DNA of 64,000 bases, from positions 32,490,842 to 32,554,841 of the forward strand of contig JALIRH010000003.1 of NCBI GenBank assembly GCA_023055505.1, read 5' to 3'. Each line of letters opens with the position of its first letter. The first letter of the stretch is position 1. The notes beneath the pieces are model-generated. The model ran no database searches. It had not been told where the DNA came from and worked only from the letters and a program-made list of their open reading frames with translations. A program made the translations under genes and the position numbers. Positions 49,001-60,480 of the stretch are shown here, piece after piece. This DNA is from Callipepla californica brunnescens (Eukaryota > Chordata > Aves > Galliformes > Odontophoridae).

Positions 49001-52000
49001 ACAGTATACCAACAGCTGAAAAATCCTCTTATAATTCAGCACAGATGAAGCATACGAAAAAGTATTTTACAGCGAAAAGCATTTTAAACGTTCTTTGGAG
49101 TTACTCTCTTATTTAATTTATACAGGGAGAAAATAGCCTGAAAAAAGACACAAACGTACCACTTTCCATCCTTTGAGAGATCAGCTCTCTGGAAGATGCT
49201 CAGAAGGCTTGATACCACTACTTCTGGATTTACTTGTTTCCTGAAAATCTGGAAAGTAATTGAGAAAAAGAAATGTAAGCATAACAAAATGCAAAATAAT
49301 TTACTGTTCACAATGGACAATGTTATCTGCTATACCAAGCAGAAACACAGGTCAAACATCACTAATGAAACTCCTATTGACGATCATGTAATAAGATTAT
49401 CATTGGGGTAAGCTACTGTTATAAGGCTGCCCAGTATGGCCTCTTGTTATGATGAAGTATGGAGAATTTATTAAATGTAGAAATGTTAGGTAGAACTGAT
49501 AAACTAAGAACAAGCAAAGCATTCTGAGCAATAACTGCTTTTATTTTACATATTACATTTATGAAAAAACAAACAAACAAACGTTAATAAAATATATTCA
49601 AGTTTAAATATAATCACGTCTATTCCCATATTTTAGTGAGGATGAATGAACACAAAAGGCCAAGTATACTGCTGCTAATAATATGCCCCACTACTACTAG
49701 TGGAAGCAGTAAAGACAGACTGTTACCCTTGTTGGAAACAATCAGTACAATGCATACCAGAATCCTGTCCAGTGAACCTGAGCTGGCACTTAGTACTGAG
49801 CTCATATCAACTGACCAAATGACTCCCATATGGAAAAACTCAGCTGAATATTTCTCACTAGTGTAATGTCTTGTCATTGCGTCATTTTCCACACAGAAGT
49901 CATTTGACATTGCTTGCATTTTTATAGAGATACAGATAGGATAAGCAAGATATCAAAGATTCGAATACCCTTTAGTAGCTACATAAGGAAATGTAAATTC
50001 AGGCTAACTACAAACTTGAAGAAAGATGAGAAAACTGCAGGAGAGGGGTATGTAAGACAAAGTAAACAAGAGCCTCCAAGTCTGTGCTGTGTCACCTTGT
50101 TAAAAAAGCCATACAACAAAGACAGGAGTACAAGAAGAGCAAAAAAGTAGAAAGGCAATTATAAAGACTACATTCCAGACATACCCTCGGAAGTGGCTGG
50201 AATCTCACCTAAATTATCAAAAGAAATACACATACCTCCAAAACACTGAAAGCAGACATGACAACATCTCTATTGTCATCTCTGAGGCGCCCAAAAATTG
50301 CCTCCTCTATGAATGACTGATCAAATCCTTCCTGAAGAAACTAAATGAAAGAAGAGCCAAGAAAAAAATACGTTAGCACAATTCATAGACTTTTGGTGAA
50401 GTACTGGAATTGTAGAACCAGAAAAATCATGTAGACTAAACCACAAATAACTGAGCTAAATTTCAACAACAAAAGTTAGAAATATAAAAGTAACCATTGA
50501 CTTAGGTTTTATCTTAGTCTACAAGCAGCTTATTATACAAGAACTACTTGCAGACTTCAGAACAAGGGAAAATGCTGCCAGAAGCCTCCTGAAAATATCA
50601 TGTCAGGATAACACATGAATAGTCTAATGTATCTACTGTCTTTAACCAGTACTTCTGGCAAACAGCTTTCAGACGTTATAGCTGATACGTTAAGTCCTCC
50701 GAGTGAGAGAACTGGGACACAAACCTTTGATGTTTCAATAACATCCTTCAAATGCTGAAGAGCCAGGACTCGCACAGCTGGCTGAGGATGATTCAAACTA
50801 AGCAGAAGCGAGGTATCAGAGTCTTCCAGAAACTGAAATACAGATTTCAGAGTCATCAGATGTTAAAAATACTCATACTGTATGTCAGGATAACAGAGGA
50901 GATTCTTTCTGCAATTTTTTGGAGAAGAGAACCTGACCAAAAAACTGCAGAACAATGATGTCGTATAACCATTTCAAACTTGGTCTTCCTCACTTTGGAA
51001 GACAGTTTTGGAATGCAACTTGAAAAGTACAATAAACCACAGACACCTTTTTGACCTGGAAAAACATTACTCTTATCTAAGGATTCTGAGAAGGCTCTAT
51101 TGACAATGTCAATGTGACAGACCACAGATAGAAACTGTTAAAAAAGGCATCCCTTCCAGTACAATTGCCTGCCTTTATCTCACAAACCTTAAAGGCCAGA
51201 AAAAGGGTCATACACCTTCATTCTGTGTGCCTCGTTTCTCTACTTTTCTCTTAATCCAAGTGTTATTTGTGACATAAACTGTGCCTTTAGAAAAATCAGT
51301 ACCAAAAGAATACACAAAGCACATCTTTTACAAAGCGATACCAGCCTTTCAATCACTACAAACAAAACTCACAATACTTACCATCTCTTAATAATACAAA
51401 ATAACAATAATTTCTTAAACAGATCTGCTGCACTTACAGTTATTGTCTTAGTCTGAGTTTCAATTACTCTTTAGAAATGGCACAGGAAGAATTCTGTAGG
51501 TAACTTTATTCCTCATTCCTTGTTACTGAATGTAAGCATTTGTAAAATCAGTGCAAGAAATTGGCCAAGCTATGTTCTAGCTTGATAAAGCTGTAACTCT
51601 CCCTCAGACAGACATGGATGACATGTTTAAATATGATGAGGCCTTGCTGGGCACCACCACGTTATCAGTATCAGACAATGCAGTATACACAGTGGCTATG
51701 TTCAGAAGGAAAAAAAAGTTACTGATAACAACAGGAAGGTGGAAATGTGTACATTTTAATCGTGAAAGAAAAGCCAATACTCATGACAGTTCATAATGAA
51801 CATGAACTTAAAAAATCCAAAAGCTTTTGGTTTTATTACAATTTAAATCAACCACCTTCCCCCATTTAAGTAAGGTCGTGGGCATCTGTGCTAGAGAATG
51901 GCAGAGAGAGAGTTTAAAAAGAGAGGAAGACACACTATAACTTTGCCACAACATTCTGACAATGTAACCAAATAAGAGGTAGGATGAGGAATGAAGCTTC

Positions 52001-55000
52001 TACCTACCTTGTATTTGCCACAGCTTAATGAAAGAGAAATAAATTGGTGAAAAATATTTTGGTTGGCCTGATCTGTAACACCTTCCAGATGCTCCTCCAA
52101 CACAGAGTCTAATGCTTTGGGATACCTGCCAAAAACAAAACCCCATATGTTTTCCACAGGGCATTGCAGAAGAGCATGTATTTTCTAGAGAAAAATAGAG
52201 GGAAATGCAAAGAAGATGAATGCACATGCACTTTTCCAAACCATTTATTTTAAGAAACTTTGCAAAGGCAATCAACCATTATGTCTTATCTTAGATGGTT
52301 GATATGCAGCCCGCTTAAGTTAAATGATGAACAGAAATAAAATGAGCCAGTAAGTCTGTGCTCAGGTATTGCAGTGATGAGAAAACAGATAAGGACAGAT
52401 CACTAAAATAAAATTTAGACAATGATCAAGAGTCAGTTGTTCTTACCGTATTTTTTTAGGCAAGAATATAGTGTTTACAACACCCAGTAACCAAGATCAT
52501 AGCTGATATCACTGGTCTACAGACTGCAGGTCTGTTATAGAAAAATGGAACTTACTTTCTCTCAAGCAGTCTGATAAGAGGAAGCAGCTTTTGACTGATT
52601 GCAGCCATTTTGGTGGGATTAGATTCAATCTCTGTACCATAGGAGATAAACTCTTCAAGAAACTTGCTGAAATAACAAATAAAAGAAAAAGTCATCATTT
52701 TTAAGACAAGGCAGTTTTCATTAATGTTATAAAACACACTGTTACGCAGGTAATTAACATGCAAGTACATATTTGCTCATGGCCTAAAATTTCACTCTGC
52801 TCTTTAAGTATTTCCACAAGTGCTAAAAGCATGCTAAAAACATCTGGACAATCATTATCCAGTTATCATTCATATTATTGGCTTTGAAATCTAAGCTTGT
52901 AGTTAAACTTGTAAGTAGAAAAACATGACTCTAAAAGGGTATTGCTATTAATACAGAAATAACTGTAGTACTCCAGGAAAATAATCAATCTAAGTTAACT
53001 CACGAAGCCAACAGGTGATCTAAATCCTTTTCCAGTGGTATACTCTGAAGAATAGCTTCAAGGTGTTTGATGTAAATATGATCCTCTGCCTCCTCAGAAT
53101 CTTCTTGTTCTTCTAAGAACAATGAGTAACCATAGAAGTTGAGCAATACTTGGAACATAACCTTCTCATATTGATCAAAGCTAACATCTTGTACAGGCAA
53201 TATCACCTGGTGAACCAAATGCACAACTTAAAACCACTTGCACTAACTCTCAGTGTGCTACTAGCAATGCTTTACCCTAATTTCGTTAAAATGTCTAAAA
53301 CTCTACTTCTACCATTAAGCTCAGGTACATTATTGAGCATTTCAGTTCTGCTACCACAACCTATGCCATCAACTTGTGAGAGCTTGCCTTATTTTTAATT
53401 AAAAAGTGTAGTGCTTTTCAACTAAAAAGCTTTCCCAAACATGATTTGCCAGTTACAACAGCTAACAGCACAAGCAGACTTGCTAGTACAGGCACAGGCT
53501 ATGCACACTAGCCAGCCTCATTGTGCAGGAACATTTCCAGGCACATTTAATTTACTGAGCAAATAACTCCATCGCTTAAACTACTTACAGAGTACATGTA
53601 ATCTATCTAAAAATGATCTATGCAGAGGATACAAAACATGGATTTTGTAATACTACACTACCTCTAAGAGTCAGAAATGCAATACTTTCAAATTAAATTA
53701 ATGCTGAATACTGAAAATCAACACTTAAGTCAAAGTGGCACAGACAGAACAATGCCTGAAACAGCGTCTTCTGTAAAACCAGGAAAAACAGGCACCACCC
53801 ACACACACAAGCTCAACAACACCTTCATGTGTACTGATGCAGTTTTAGAGGCAGAAGCAAAAGGAAAATGATATAGCTGAAACATTTAGAACAGCTATCT
53901 GTCTGTCTGTGAGACTCGATGGAACTGTAAATACACATGCTAGCTTACCTGCGTCGCATTTCATGATACTGCTGATCAAGTGAGGCAACAGGTAACGCAG
54001 AAGAGGAGAGATATCATAGCCTTCTGAAAGGCCTTGTAAAAGTGTTACCAGCTCTGGGTTCCTGCACAGATGATTAAATGGCCTGCACAACAGAATGGGA
54101 GGTGGGGGGGAAACAAAAGTGTGGTTATCTGGCTTACCAACACTTTCAAAACATTCCTGAGGATTCAGTTCTTGGAATTAAGTAACAGCATTGCTGAAAT
54201 CAAATGCTGAAAAGATTGTAAGGGTTTCAGTTTCAGAGCAGCCCTTATATATGAAGTTAGTACCTTTCCACTGAAGGGACAGAACTTCTTTTTTCCAAGC
54301 TATTTAGATAACCCCAAATTTGTGCTGTTGTTATTATGCTACCATCACTTCCATGATTCCCACTTTCACGAAAACCTTACTGACAGGCTTGAATTTTGCA
54401 CATCGATAGCAATCCAGGAGAAGGATGAACAATGACAGATTTGAACCACTGAGACTCCTTAGCTGTAGTGACCATAAACATTTTTGAAGAGACAAAGACA
54501 CCTCCAAGCCTTTGAACACGTCAACTACTAACATTCCTGACACAGAAGTTCACCTTTAATGACTAAGATGAAAACATTCAAATTCCCAAAGTGCAACCTG
54601 AGCTTTTAAGCAGGGGGAGTTTCAATTGATGTAGACTTACTTTTTCCCAAGACTGTCTCCTTTCTGAGTTTGCAGAAGTAGGTTCAAGCAAGCAACTCCT
54701 TCCCTGGCTAATGAGGGCACTTTAGATAACGTCTTGCTTATCTGAAACATCAAGGAATGCACCAAGGAGGAATCCACTGTCACTTTTACTGTCATCTGGC
54801 ATATTATCATGTATGTTGCTGCTCTGTAATCCTGTACAGAGGACTTCAAGCCCTTGGAAAAGAGGAAAAACAAGGATGTACTATTTCTGACATGCACTAT
54901 TTTTTGTTTTAAGTACATCAACAAACAATTCCTTTTCATCCTGACATCCATGGAACTTCACTACCTTTTTCTCCATGTCCTTTAAGTAACTATAAACTTT

Positions 55001-58000
55001 CAAGACAAAAAAGCTGTTGTGAGGGGTCTGCACATCAAGGAGGAGAGATACATGAGTTCTTAGAAGTGCTTATCTGGGCTGTGAGAAAGCATGATTAGTC
55101 AAGGAACTTCACCTGCCGAATGTTTCAAACCATCTCGAATGTTAGCAGCAGAAAACATGTTAGAGGAACACATTATGCTTCATCACACAGGAAGGAAAAC
55201 AAAACTTTGAGTACCTTTTGGATGTAGGGGAGCAGCATGGAGACTATAGTGTCTGTTATCTTCTCTGCAGCTCCAAGAGCTGATACAATGGTGGAGGCAT
55301 AAAATGCAAGAAGAACTCTCAGTTGAGTGTAGTTGCTAGTACGTTCTGAAAAGACCTGGACCACAGAAGAATTAGTTGTTGAGACACAAAGAAAAGTGGA
55401 AAGACACATGCAGCTTCCCAAAAATGAGCAAGATCTCAGAACTTCAGCACATAAATTCTACCAGCTCCTGCTGTGATAACTGAAGGCATCACCTCTCCCT
55501 AGCAGTAAACTTGGCCAGAGGTAACTGCCCCCCGTAGCAGATAAGGTAGAAATATATGAGCGCTTTTCTTCAGCTATTATACTTTATCATAAAAGACCCT
55601 TTACTCTGTGTAGTGCTCATAACTGTGAAGTGCACAGCCAAGCAGCTGCCATGCATCATTGCTTGTCAGCCACTTCCTCTTAAGAATTTCCATAAAGAGT
55701 AATCTACATAAACAATGAGAATTTTTCACATTGCTTACACGCAATTAATTTTTTTCTCTTCAGTACACGATTCCAAATACTAATAAACATCATAACACTG
55801 ATTTAAAGATGGAAAAAATCAAGTGACAACACACAAATATTGCTCTAGAACAAAGGAACAACCTTCACAGATTTTGCCACCAGTCTGCAGATGAAATCCA
55901 TGAAATCCAGGTCTTTGTAGCAGTGCGTAATGAGAGTACCCCTTGCCAGAGGGACACCAGGTTTCTTTTCAGGGTGAAAAAACATGAAGTTAGAACACTC
56001 CAGGGTAAAGTGAAATGCCCAAAGTAAAAAATTAATATAACCCCTTTAAATTGATTCTACTGATCAGCTAACAACACCTACACCTTTAAAGCATTCTTTA
56101 ACTTTGTCAAAAGAAAGAGTAACTATGATTGACACGTTCTATAACTGTATTTAAAGAAAAATAACAAGCAATTGTGGGGATGCAGGCTCCACTTCTGCAA
56201 TTATATCTTTCAGTCCAATCCTACAACTAATCATATGATCAGGTGAACCATATTCTTAAACTTGGAAACGAAGTTTTTCATGTTTCTCCCAGCATGCATC
56301 TGTTGAGTACTTTACCCTTATTGGATCCAGCCAGTGCCATTTATTAGTTGGGCTTTTTATATTTAAAAGTTGAATAACTCTCACAAATAGTTTAGTCTCG
56401 TGGTATGGCAGAACACAACCAATCAAACTGTCTTGATTGTAGAGGTGAATATGAAACCTAAGAAACAAAAAAACACGTCAGTTAAAAAATAACTGGAAGT
56501 CCAAAACAAAGACCCAGCCACATACTTCTCAGAACATCAGGTTTATTTGATTTCAAGCAAGATCAGAGCAGACTGTCACACTGACTCAGGCATCTGCTCT
56601 GCCTACAGTGCAGAACCCAAAAGATACATAGCCCATAAAGGAAAGTACTTCATACGATGATTTAAAGTCCCTTAGTATTAATATTACTACTAAATCTAAA
56701 GTTACAATAATGAACCACAATTTTCAGAACTATATATACGTATAATTGTGATTCAATCTTACACCAAAAGCAACTGCCCACTCTTTCATGGTATGAAACG
56801 TTATACTCTTCACAACTTGATAGGTCTATTTATATAAATAAGGACAGCACCTCATAAAAGTACTTGGCTCATTTTTATTTCACACCTTCTTAATTAACTT
56901 TGAAATAAGATGACTTAGTTCTTGTTATAATACAAGAACGTATCGTTCACGAGTTCACAGTTTAAACTGAAAATCTGCTGTTACACGGCTCATTATCTCA
57001 AAGTATATTACATAAATGTCTCCCTAGGTCCTCTGTAAGAAGATTAGAGTTGTGGACTTTGTTCAACTGCCAGACAAATAAGTAATTATTTTTATACAGG
57101 TTACAGAAGTTTATCAAATGACAGAAATCTAACTGGCAATGAACAATACCTGGCTCCACAAAGACTCAACTCAAATGTATATATATTTTTAATGTATGTA
57201 TAAATACAAATAACTAAGCTATAATTGTTCAAAATTATGTGGGAAAAAAACACCTTGCATTTCTGCACGCCTAATCTACTGACATACAGGGTTTCCAGTG
57301 GATTACCTGTTAATGAGCCATTCGAGGCACTTCTGTGCAGGCTTAAGCATAAAGTAAGGGGACAGGTGAATCAGGAACAATGAAATATTCTGATTGAGCT
57401 GTTGATTGACTGCTTTAGTCTGAACACTGCGTTCCAAGCCTTTGGACATGGAACTAAACAAGCTGGACTGGAATGCTTCAAAGGAAGGATCAATCTCCAT
57501 CAACTCCTCTAAGCCAGTGCATCCTGTGGAAAAAAAAATGAAAGAATGGTTGAAATGAAACAGATGTAACCAATAGTCATATTCACCTTCATCATCACAC
57601 TATCATACCCAACCTCTTTACTATAGTGGTGTATGTCATCCATAACAAGGCAAATCAAATGATAAGACCAAAACTCTTGCTACACTTAAAGTATTTCTCA
57701 ATTAAGAAAATTTGGTAGTTTCGTTTCCTCTTCCAACAGTGAAGACCCACAGCATCCTGGACTGTGTGTGCAAGAGCACAGCCAACAGACACCGGGAGCT
57801 GAACATCCCCTTCCATTTCACTTTGGTGACACTGCACCTGGAGTAGTGGGTACAACGATGATCAAAATGTTGACTTTCAGATATGAACCCAGTAAAGAAC
57901 CATTAAGATGGCTGGGTCTGAAAAATGACATGCAAAGCAAATGACAAGAACCGTGTTTGCTCAGCCTTGTAAAGAGACACCAAAAGGAAATCTTACTACC

Positions 58001-60008
58001 GTCTGCCACTCCTTAATGGGGTAGCATAGGTTATCAAGAAAATGGAGCCAGATCCTTCACAGAGATGTACAATGGAAGGACAGGATAGAACAATTCCAGA
58101 TGGAAAGGGTGTACAAAGATCATTGAGTCCAACTGTCTGACTACTTTGGTGCTAACTCAAAGTTAAAACATCATTTAGAACATTATCCAAACGCCTTAAA
58201 AACACAAATGGGCACAGAGCATCAATCACTTCTCTAGGGAGTTTGCTTTTGTGTCTAATGAGCCTCATGGTAAAGAAGTTTGGATGGGAATAGAAGTAAC
58301 TTGGAACACAGGCAATTCCAAGTCAAAATATGTATCTTTTTTATTTATTTATTTAACTCAGGGGTGGTCAAACACAGAGCAGAGGCCTAGTATTAGATCT
58401 GAGACTGTGAAACTTCCAACTCAGTCAAACACAGATCTGAAGAATCTGAACTAACTGGCCAGTGCTCAGTCAGATTAGTAGCAAATGACCTTCAGAGGTC
58501 CTTCCAGGCAAAACTATTTCATGACTTTATATGGCTGAAGTAAGCAAAGGTACATCTTTGAAAAAATTAAAACTCCAGAAAATACAATCCATGAACTATA
58601 CATACAGAACGGGGAATGAGACGCTGGAGAGCAGCCCTGATAAAAGACTTCTTAGGGTCTTGATCAAGAGCAAGTTGAATACGAGTCAACAACATGCCCA
58701 GGTAGCCAGGAAGACTACCATACCCTGGGGTGCACCAGGCCCAGCACTGCCACCAGGTGATGGAAGGGACAGGCCAGCTCTGCTCTGCTGTGGCCTCACC
58801 TCCAGTGCTGTGTGCAGGTTTGGGCATCACAGTACAAAAAGGACACAAAACTAGATCCTTACAGGTCCCTTCCAACTCAGGACATACTAACTGCTAACTG
58901 CAACTGCACGTGAGCATCCAAACAGTTTTTTTATAATTCTAGCCATCCTCTGGATCGACTGGAACATCCTAACACCAACACAAAAGTGTTATGAAGACAG
59001 TACAAAAATATCCTCAGAACAAATGTCATGAGCTGCTTCCGCTTTGCTGTAAACCTTCAGTTACACTGTCACAGAAGGCATCCAGAGCCCATAGGCAAAG
59101 AGTCACAGAATATCCTAAGCTGGAAGGGACCCACAGGGATCACTGAATCCATGTACTACCACCCAAAATCCAAACCCCATGTCTAAGAGCTCCAAACGCT
59201 CCCTGAGCTCTGGCATATGGGGCTGTGCCCACTGCCTCGTGCAGCCTGTTCTGTGTCCACTGCCCTCTGGTGCAGACCCTGTCCCTGACCCCCAGCTGCC
59301 CCTCCCCTGACACATCTCCATGCAGTTCCCTCGGGCCCTGTCGCTGTCACACAGAGCAGATCTCAGCGCTGCCCCTCCGCTCCCTGTGAGAGCTGCAGCC
59401 GCCATCAGGCCTCCCCTCAGCTCCTCTGCTCCAGGCTGAAAAAAACAGGGATCTCAACTGTTCCTCACACACCTTGCCCTCCAGACCCTTCATCACCACT
59501 GTCACAGCCCTCCCCTAAAACTCTTTTATGTCCTCTTATATCAGTGCAAGGACTTGTCAATGGGCTTCTGCTCCTAGAACCCACGTACTTAGGGTGAACA
59601 TGAAGTATGGTCTCCACTCTCCTGTGGAGACACACAGCAAATCCATGGTGACTGTTCCCAATTACTGTACTTTTCACGTGTCCAGAAATGGGCCCCAATC
59701 AGCCTGTTCCACGATTTTGCCACTGACTGCAGTGATGCTGACCAGGCTGTACAGCCTTAAATTCCTCTTCTGAATCAAGTTCACTTTTACTTTTTAATCA
59801 TTCCCACCTGTTTCTGGATCAATAAATAACTTTCAAAATCTCTGATAGGTAAAAAGCAGAACTTACCTATGGCAAAAAACGTGTCCCTGTCAATAGCAGC
59901 AGCTTCCTTGCAATCGAAGAGCAGCGAGGCCGCCTCAGAGCGGTTCAGGAGGCTGGGGTCGGTCTGGGGAAGGGCGAGCCGCTTCAGCTGCTCCGCGAGG
60001 GATGTCAT
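28004..60008 (-). CDS. HEATR1: HEATR1 (UTP10/BAP28 homologue), complete coding sequence in 44 coding exons
   Basis: The start codon is at 60008-60006 ([15 protein letters not shown]) and the stop TAA at 28006-28004 (ending GEPLQSYF). The 44 coding exons I traced keep phase at every junction and total 6462 nt, 2153 aa; human HEATR1 is 2144 aa and its gene has 45 exons, the first non-coding as here. Exon limits are given in the three block entries below. Family knowledge: a large HEAT-repeat scaffold of the t-UTP part of the small-subunit processome in the nucleolus, needed for RNA polymerase I transcription and 18S rRNA maturation. The U3snoRNP10-type domain lies near residues 200-320 (YIQK-GLKSS region) and the BP28CT domain near 1850-2000. 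A C-terminal HEAT repeat carries [21 protein letters not shown]. The gene is converging with LGALS8. It appears intact, with no frameshift or internal stop. Confidence 0.98.
28773..28908 (-). repeat. Unidentified repeat, inverted-pair copy B
   Basis: The reverse complement matches 24819-24949. The shared 16-bp palindrome is at 28781-28796. The right end runs straight into a CR1 fragment at about 28905, whereas copy A has no clear CR1 beside it. It lies in the HEATR1 intron between exons 28511-28619 and 29600-29758. Confidence 0.8.
28905..29109 (+). mobile_element. CR1 LINE 3' end fragment
   Basis: The segment reads CCACAAACTGAAGCATAGG, then GTGACGGAGCACTG, AGGCTGCACAGAGAGG, TGTGCAACCTGGGCTAGG and AGGTCCTTTCCAACCCCTAC. 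This is the CR1 3' end in plus orientation, antisense to HEATR1. It is 5' truncated. Its nearest relative in the window is the copy at 23084-23300. Confidence 0.92.
31806..31824. repeat. (CA)n microsatellite
   Basis: About nine CA units interrupted once by CG, in a HEATR1 intron between the exons at 31236-31370 and 32208-32366. Confidence 0.85.
40390..40835 (-). mobile_element. CR1 LINE fragment from the reverse-transcriptase ORF
   Basis: The minus strand encodes [19 protein letters not shown], a typical CR1 ORF2 segment. Downstream it continues with the CR1 reading '[13 protein letters not shown]'-like and the [10 protein letters not shown]-like region at nucleotide level, broken by frameshifts and indels. 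It lies in the HEATR1 intron between exons 40080-40198 and 41002-41145, in the same orientation as the gene. It is a decayed, 5'- and 3'-truncated copy. Confidence 0.85.
47279..47830 (-). mobile_element. CR1 LINE fragment, ORF2 piece joined to a 3' tail
   Basis: On the minus strand 47327-47509 encodes [19 protein letters not shown] and [18 protein letters not shown], the CR1 ORF2 linker before the reverse transcriptase. 47510-47830 extends it upstream. At its low-coordinate end (47279-47335) it abuts a CR1 3'-terminal sequence (GGGGTTGGAAAGGAGCTC in plus). Most of the reverse transcriptase is therefore missing between the two parts. It lies in the intron after HEATR1 exon 16. Confidence 0.85.
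47916..47933. repeat. 18-bp perfect palindrome of alternating purine and pyrimidine
   Basis: TGCACACACGTGTGTGCA is self-complementary, centred on a CACGTG E-box, and alternates purine and pyrimidine throughout, a Z-DNA-prone pattern. It sits in the HEATR1 intron between exons 47022-47219 and 48237-48346, about 90 bp beyond a CR1 fragment. Confidence 0.85.
58090..58290 (-). mobile_element. Old CR1 fragment
   Basis: The plus strand shows GATCATTGAGTCCAACTGTC, then ACTCAAAGTTAAAACATC and CTCTAGGGAGTTTGC. This is the complement of a divergent CR1 3' end. It lies in the HEATR1 intron between coding exons 57307-57523 and 59867-60008. Confidence 0.8.
58480..58530 (+). mobile_element. Short CR1 3' tail
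   Basis: A segment of the form ACCTTCAGAGGTCCTTCC and then TTTCATGACTTT resembles the last part of a CR1 copy in plus orientation. It lies just before the larger plus-strand CR1 piece at 58600. Confidence 0.55.
58600..58890 (+). mobile_element. CR1 LINE fragment from the 3' part of ORF2
   Basis: The plus strand reads GGGGAATGAGACGCTGGAGA, then CAAGTTGAATACGAGTCAAC, CTGGGGTGCACCAGGC and TGTGTGCAGGTTTGGGC. This is the conserved end of CR1 ORF2, followed by a compressed 3' tail (GGTCCCTTCCAACTC). It is antisense to HEATR1 and in the opposite orientation to its CR1 neighbours. Confidence 0.9.
59099..59790 (-). mobile_element. CR1 LINE 3' end with part of ORF2
   Basis: In plus it begins AGTCACAGAATATCCTAAGC and GGAAGGGACCCACAGGGATC, the complement of a CR1 3' end. 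A G+C-rich CR1 body (CCTGACCCCCAGCTGCCCC) and an ORF2-like end (GCAGTGATGCTGACCAGGC) follow. It is the largest CR1 piece seen in the window. It ends about 80 bp from HEATR1 exon 2. Confidence 0.85.
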
Positions 60009-60480
60009 AGCTTCGCCTCCCGAGAAAACACACCTCGAAAGAAACCCTGCACAAGGAGATCGGAGCAGCCCACACATAAAGCCAGCATCCCGCACCACGG
60101 TCCCCTGAAGAAGCTCCTCAAGCCCACCCTAACCCGAGCCCCACCGCCCATAGGAACACGCACCCGCCCCTCTCCATCGCGGCCCAAGCCGGGGCCTCGC
60201 TGCCAGCTGCCATCTAGGGGCGCACCGAGCTGGGGACGAGCCGGAGCCGGACGAGGAATAACACGAGTGGGGCGGCCACTCACGGTGACCCAACCCGGCG
60301 CGCCGCCACAGCGATCCCCAGCACCCACCTGGCCAGCACCGCGCCGAGCCCCACGTGCAGCGCTAACCCGGAAACAGCCGCTACAGCGGCACAGGAAGCT
60401 CCGCCCCCACGCGCCGAGGCCACGCCCCCTCTTCCCCTTCCCTGCGCGGGGGCGGGAGCTGCGCTGAGCATGCGCAGTGC
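59930..60480 (-). promoter_or_regulatory. HEATR1: HEATR1 CpG-island promoter and 5' non-coding exon
   Basis: A G+C- and CpG-rich island spans the start-codon exon and the sequence upstream. There is no TATA box. Visible motifs are an ETS/GABPA-type CCGGAAA (60368-60374), GC boxes (CCGCCCC at 60401-60407 and a GGGGCGGG near 60449) and a perfect NRF1-type GCATGCGCA (60468-60476). ETS plus NRF1 is usual for housekeeping and ribosome-biogenesis genes. A first untranslated exon with donor GTGGGT (60323-60328) or GTGAGT (60281-60286) probably splices to an acceptor just above 60033. Which donor is used cannot be settled by eye. Confidence 0.75.

Larger units (their letters stand above)
48630..60008 (-). 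other. HEATR1: HEATR1 coding exons 2-15 (residues 1-644)
   Basis: In transcript order: 60008-59867, 57523-57307, 56457-56316, 55964-55863, 55355-55215, 54852-54641, 54082-53949, 53112-53004, 52666-52556, 52125-52008, 50832-50725, 50331-50236, 49248-49160 and 48841-48630. Anchors: [19 protein letters not shown] and [11 protein letters not shown] (exon 3); [11 protein letters not shown] (exon 4); [16 protein letters not shown] (exon 6); [12 protein letters not shown] (exon 7); [13 protein letters not shown] (exon 12). Exon 5 ends at an unusual donor, AAG/GTTGTT, and its acceptor lacks a good pyrimidine tract. Exon 9 codes for an acidic [11 protein letters not shown] stretch. Introns are mostly under 2 kb; the largest, after exon 2, is filled with CR1 pieces. 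Confidence 0.93.

Noticed and set aside
49620..49919. 99-codon minus ORF in a HEATR1 intron, with hydrophobic stretches
   Set aside because: It does not match HEATR1, has no fitting splice sites in phase and no recognisable family. Adjacent exons 12-14 join correctly without it.
58531..58875. Overlapping 107- and 102-codon ORFs on both strands
   Set aside because: They fall inside a CR1 fragment and follow its sequence, so they are not host genes.
59115..59405. 96-codon G+C-rich minus ORF upstream of HEATR1 exon 2
   Set aside because: It lies inside a CR1 3' end; the high G+C content removes stop codons.
60267..60471. ORFs on both strands in the HEATR1 promoter, possibly a divergent gene
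   Set aside because: Composition-driven open frames in a CpG island, with no splice structure or domain. A divergent non-coding transcript cannot be excluded but is not shown.
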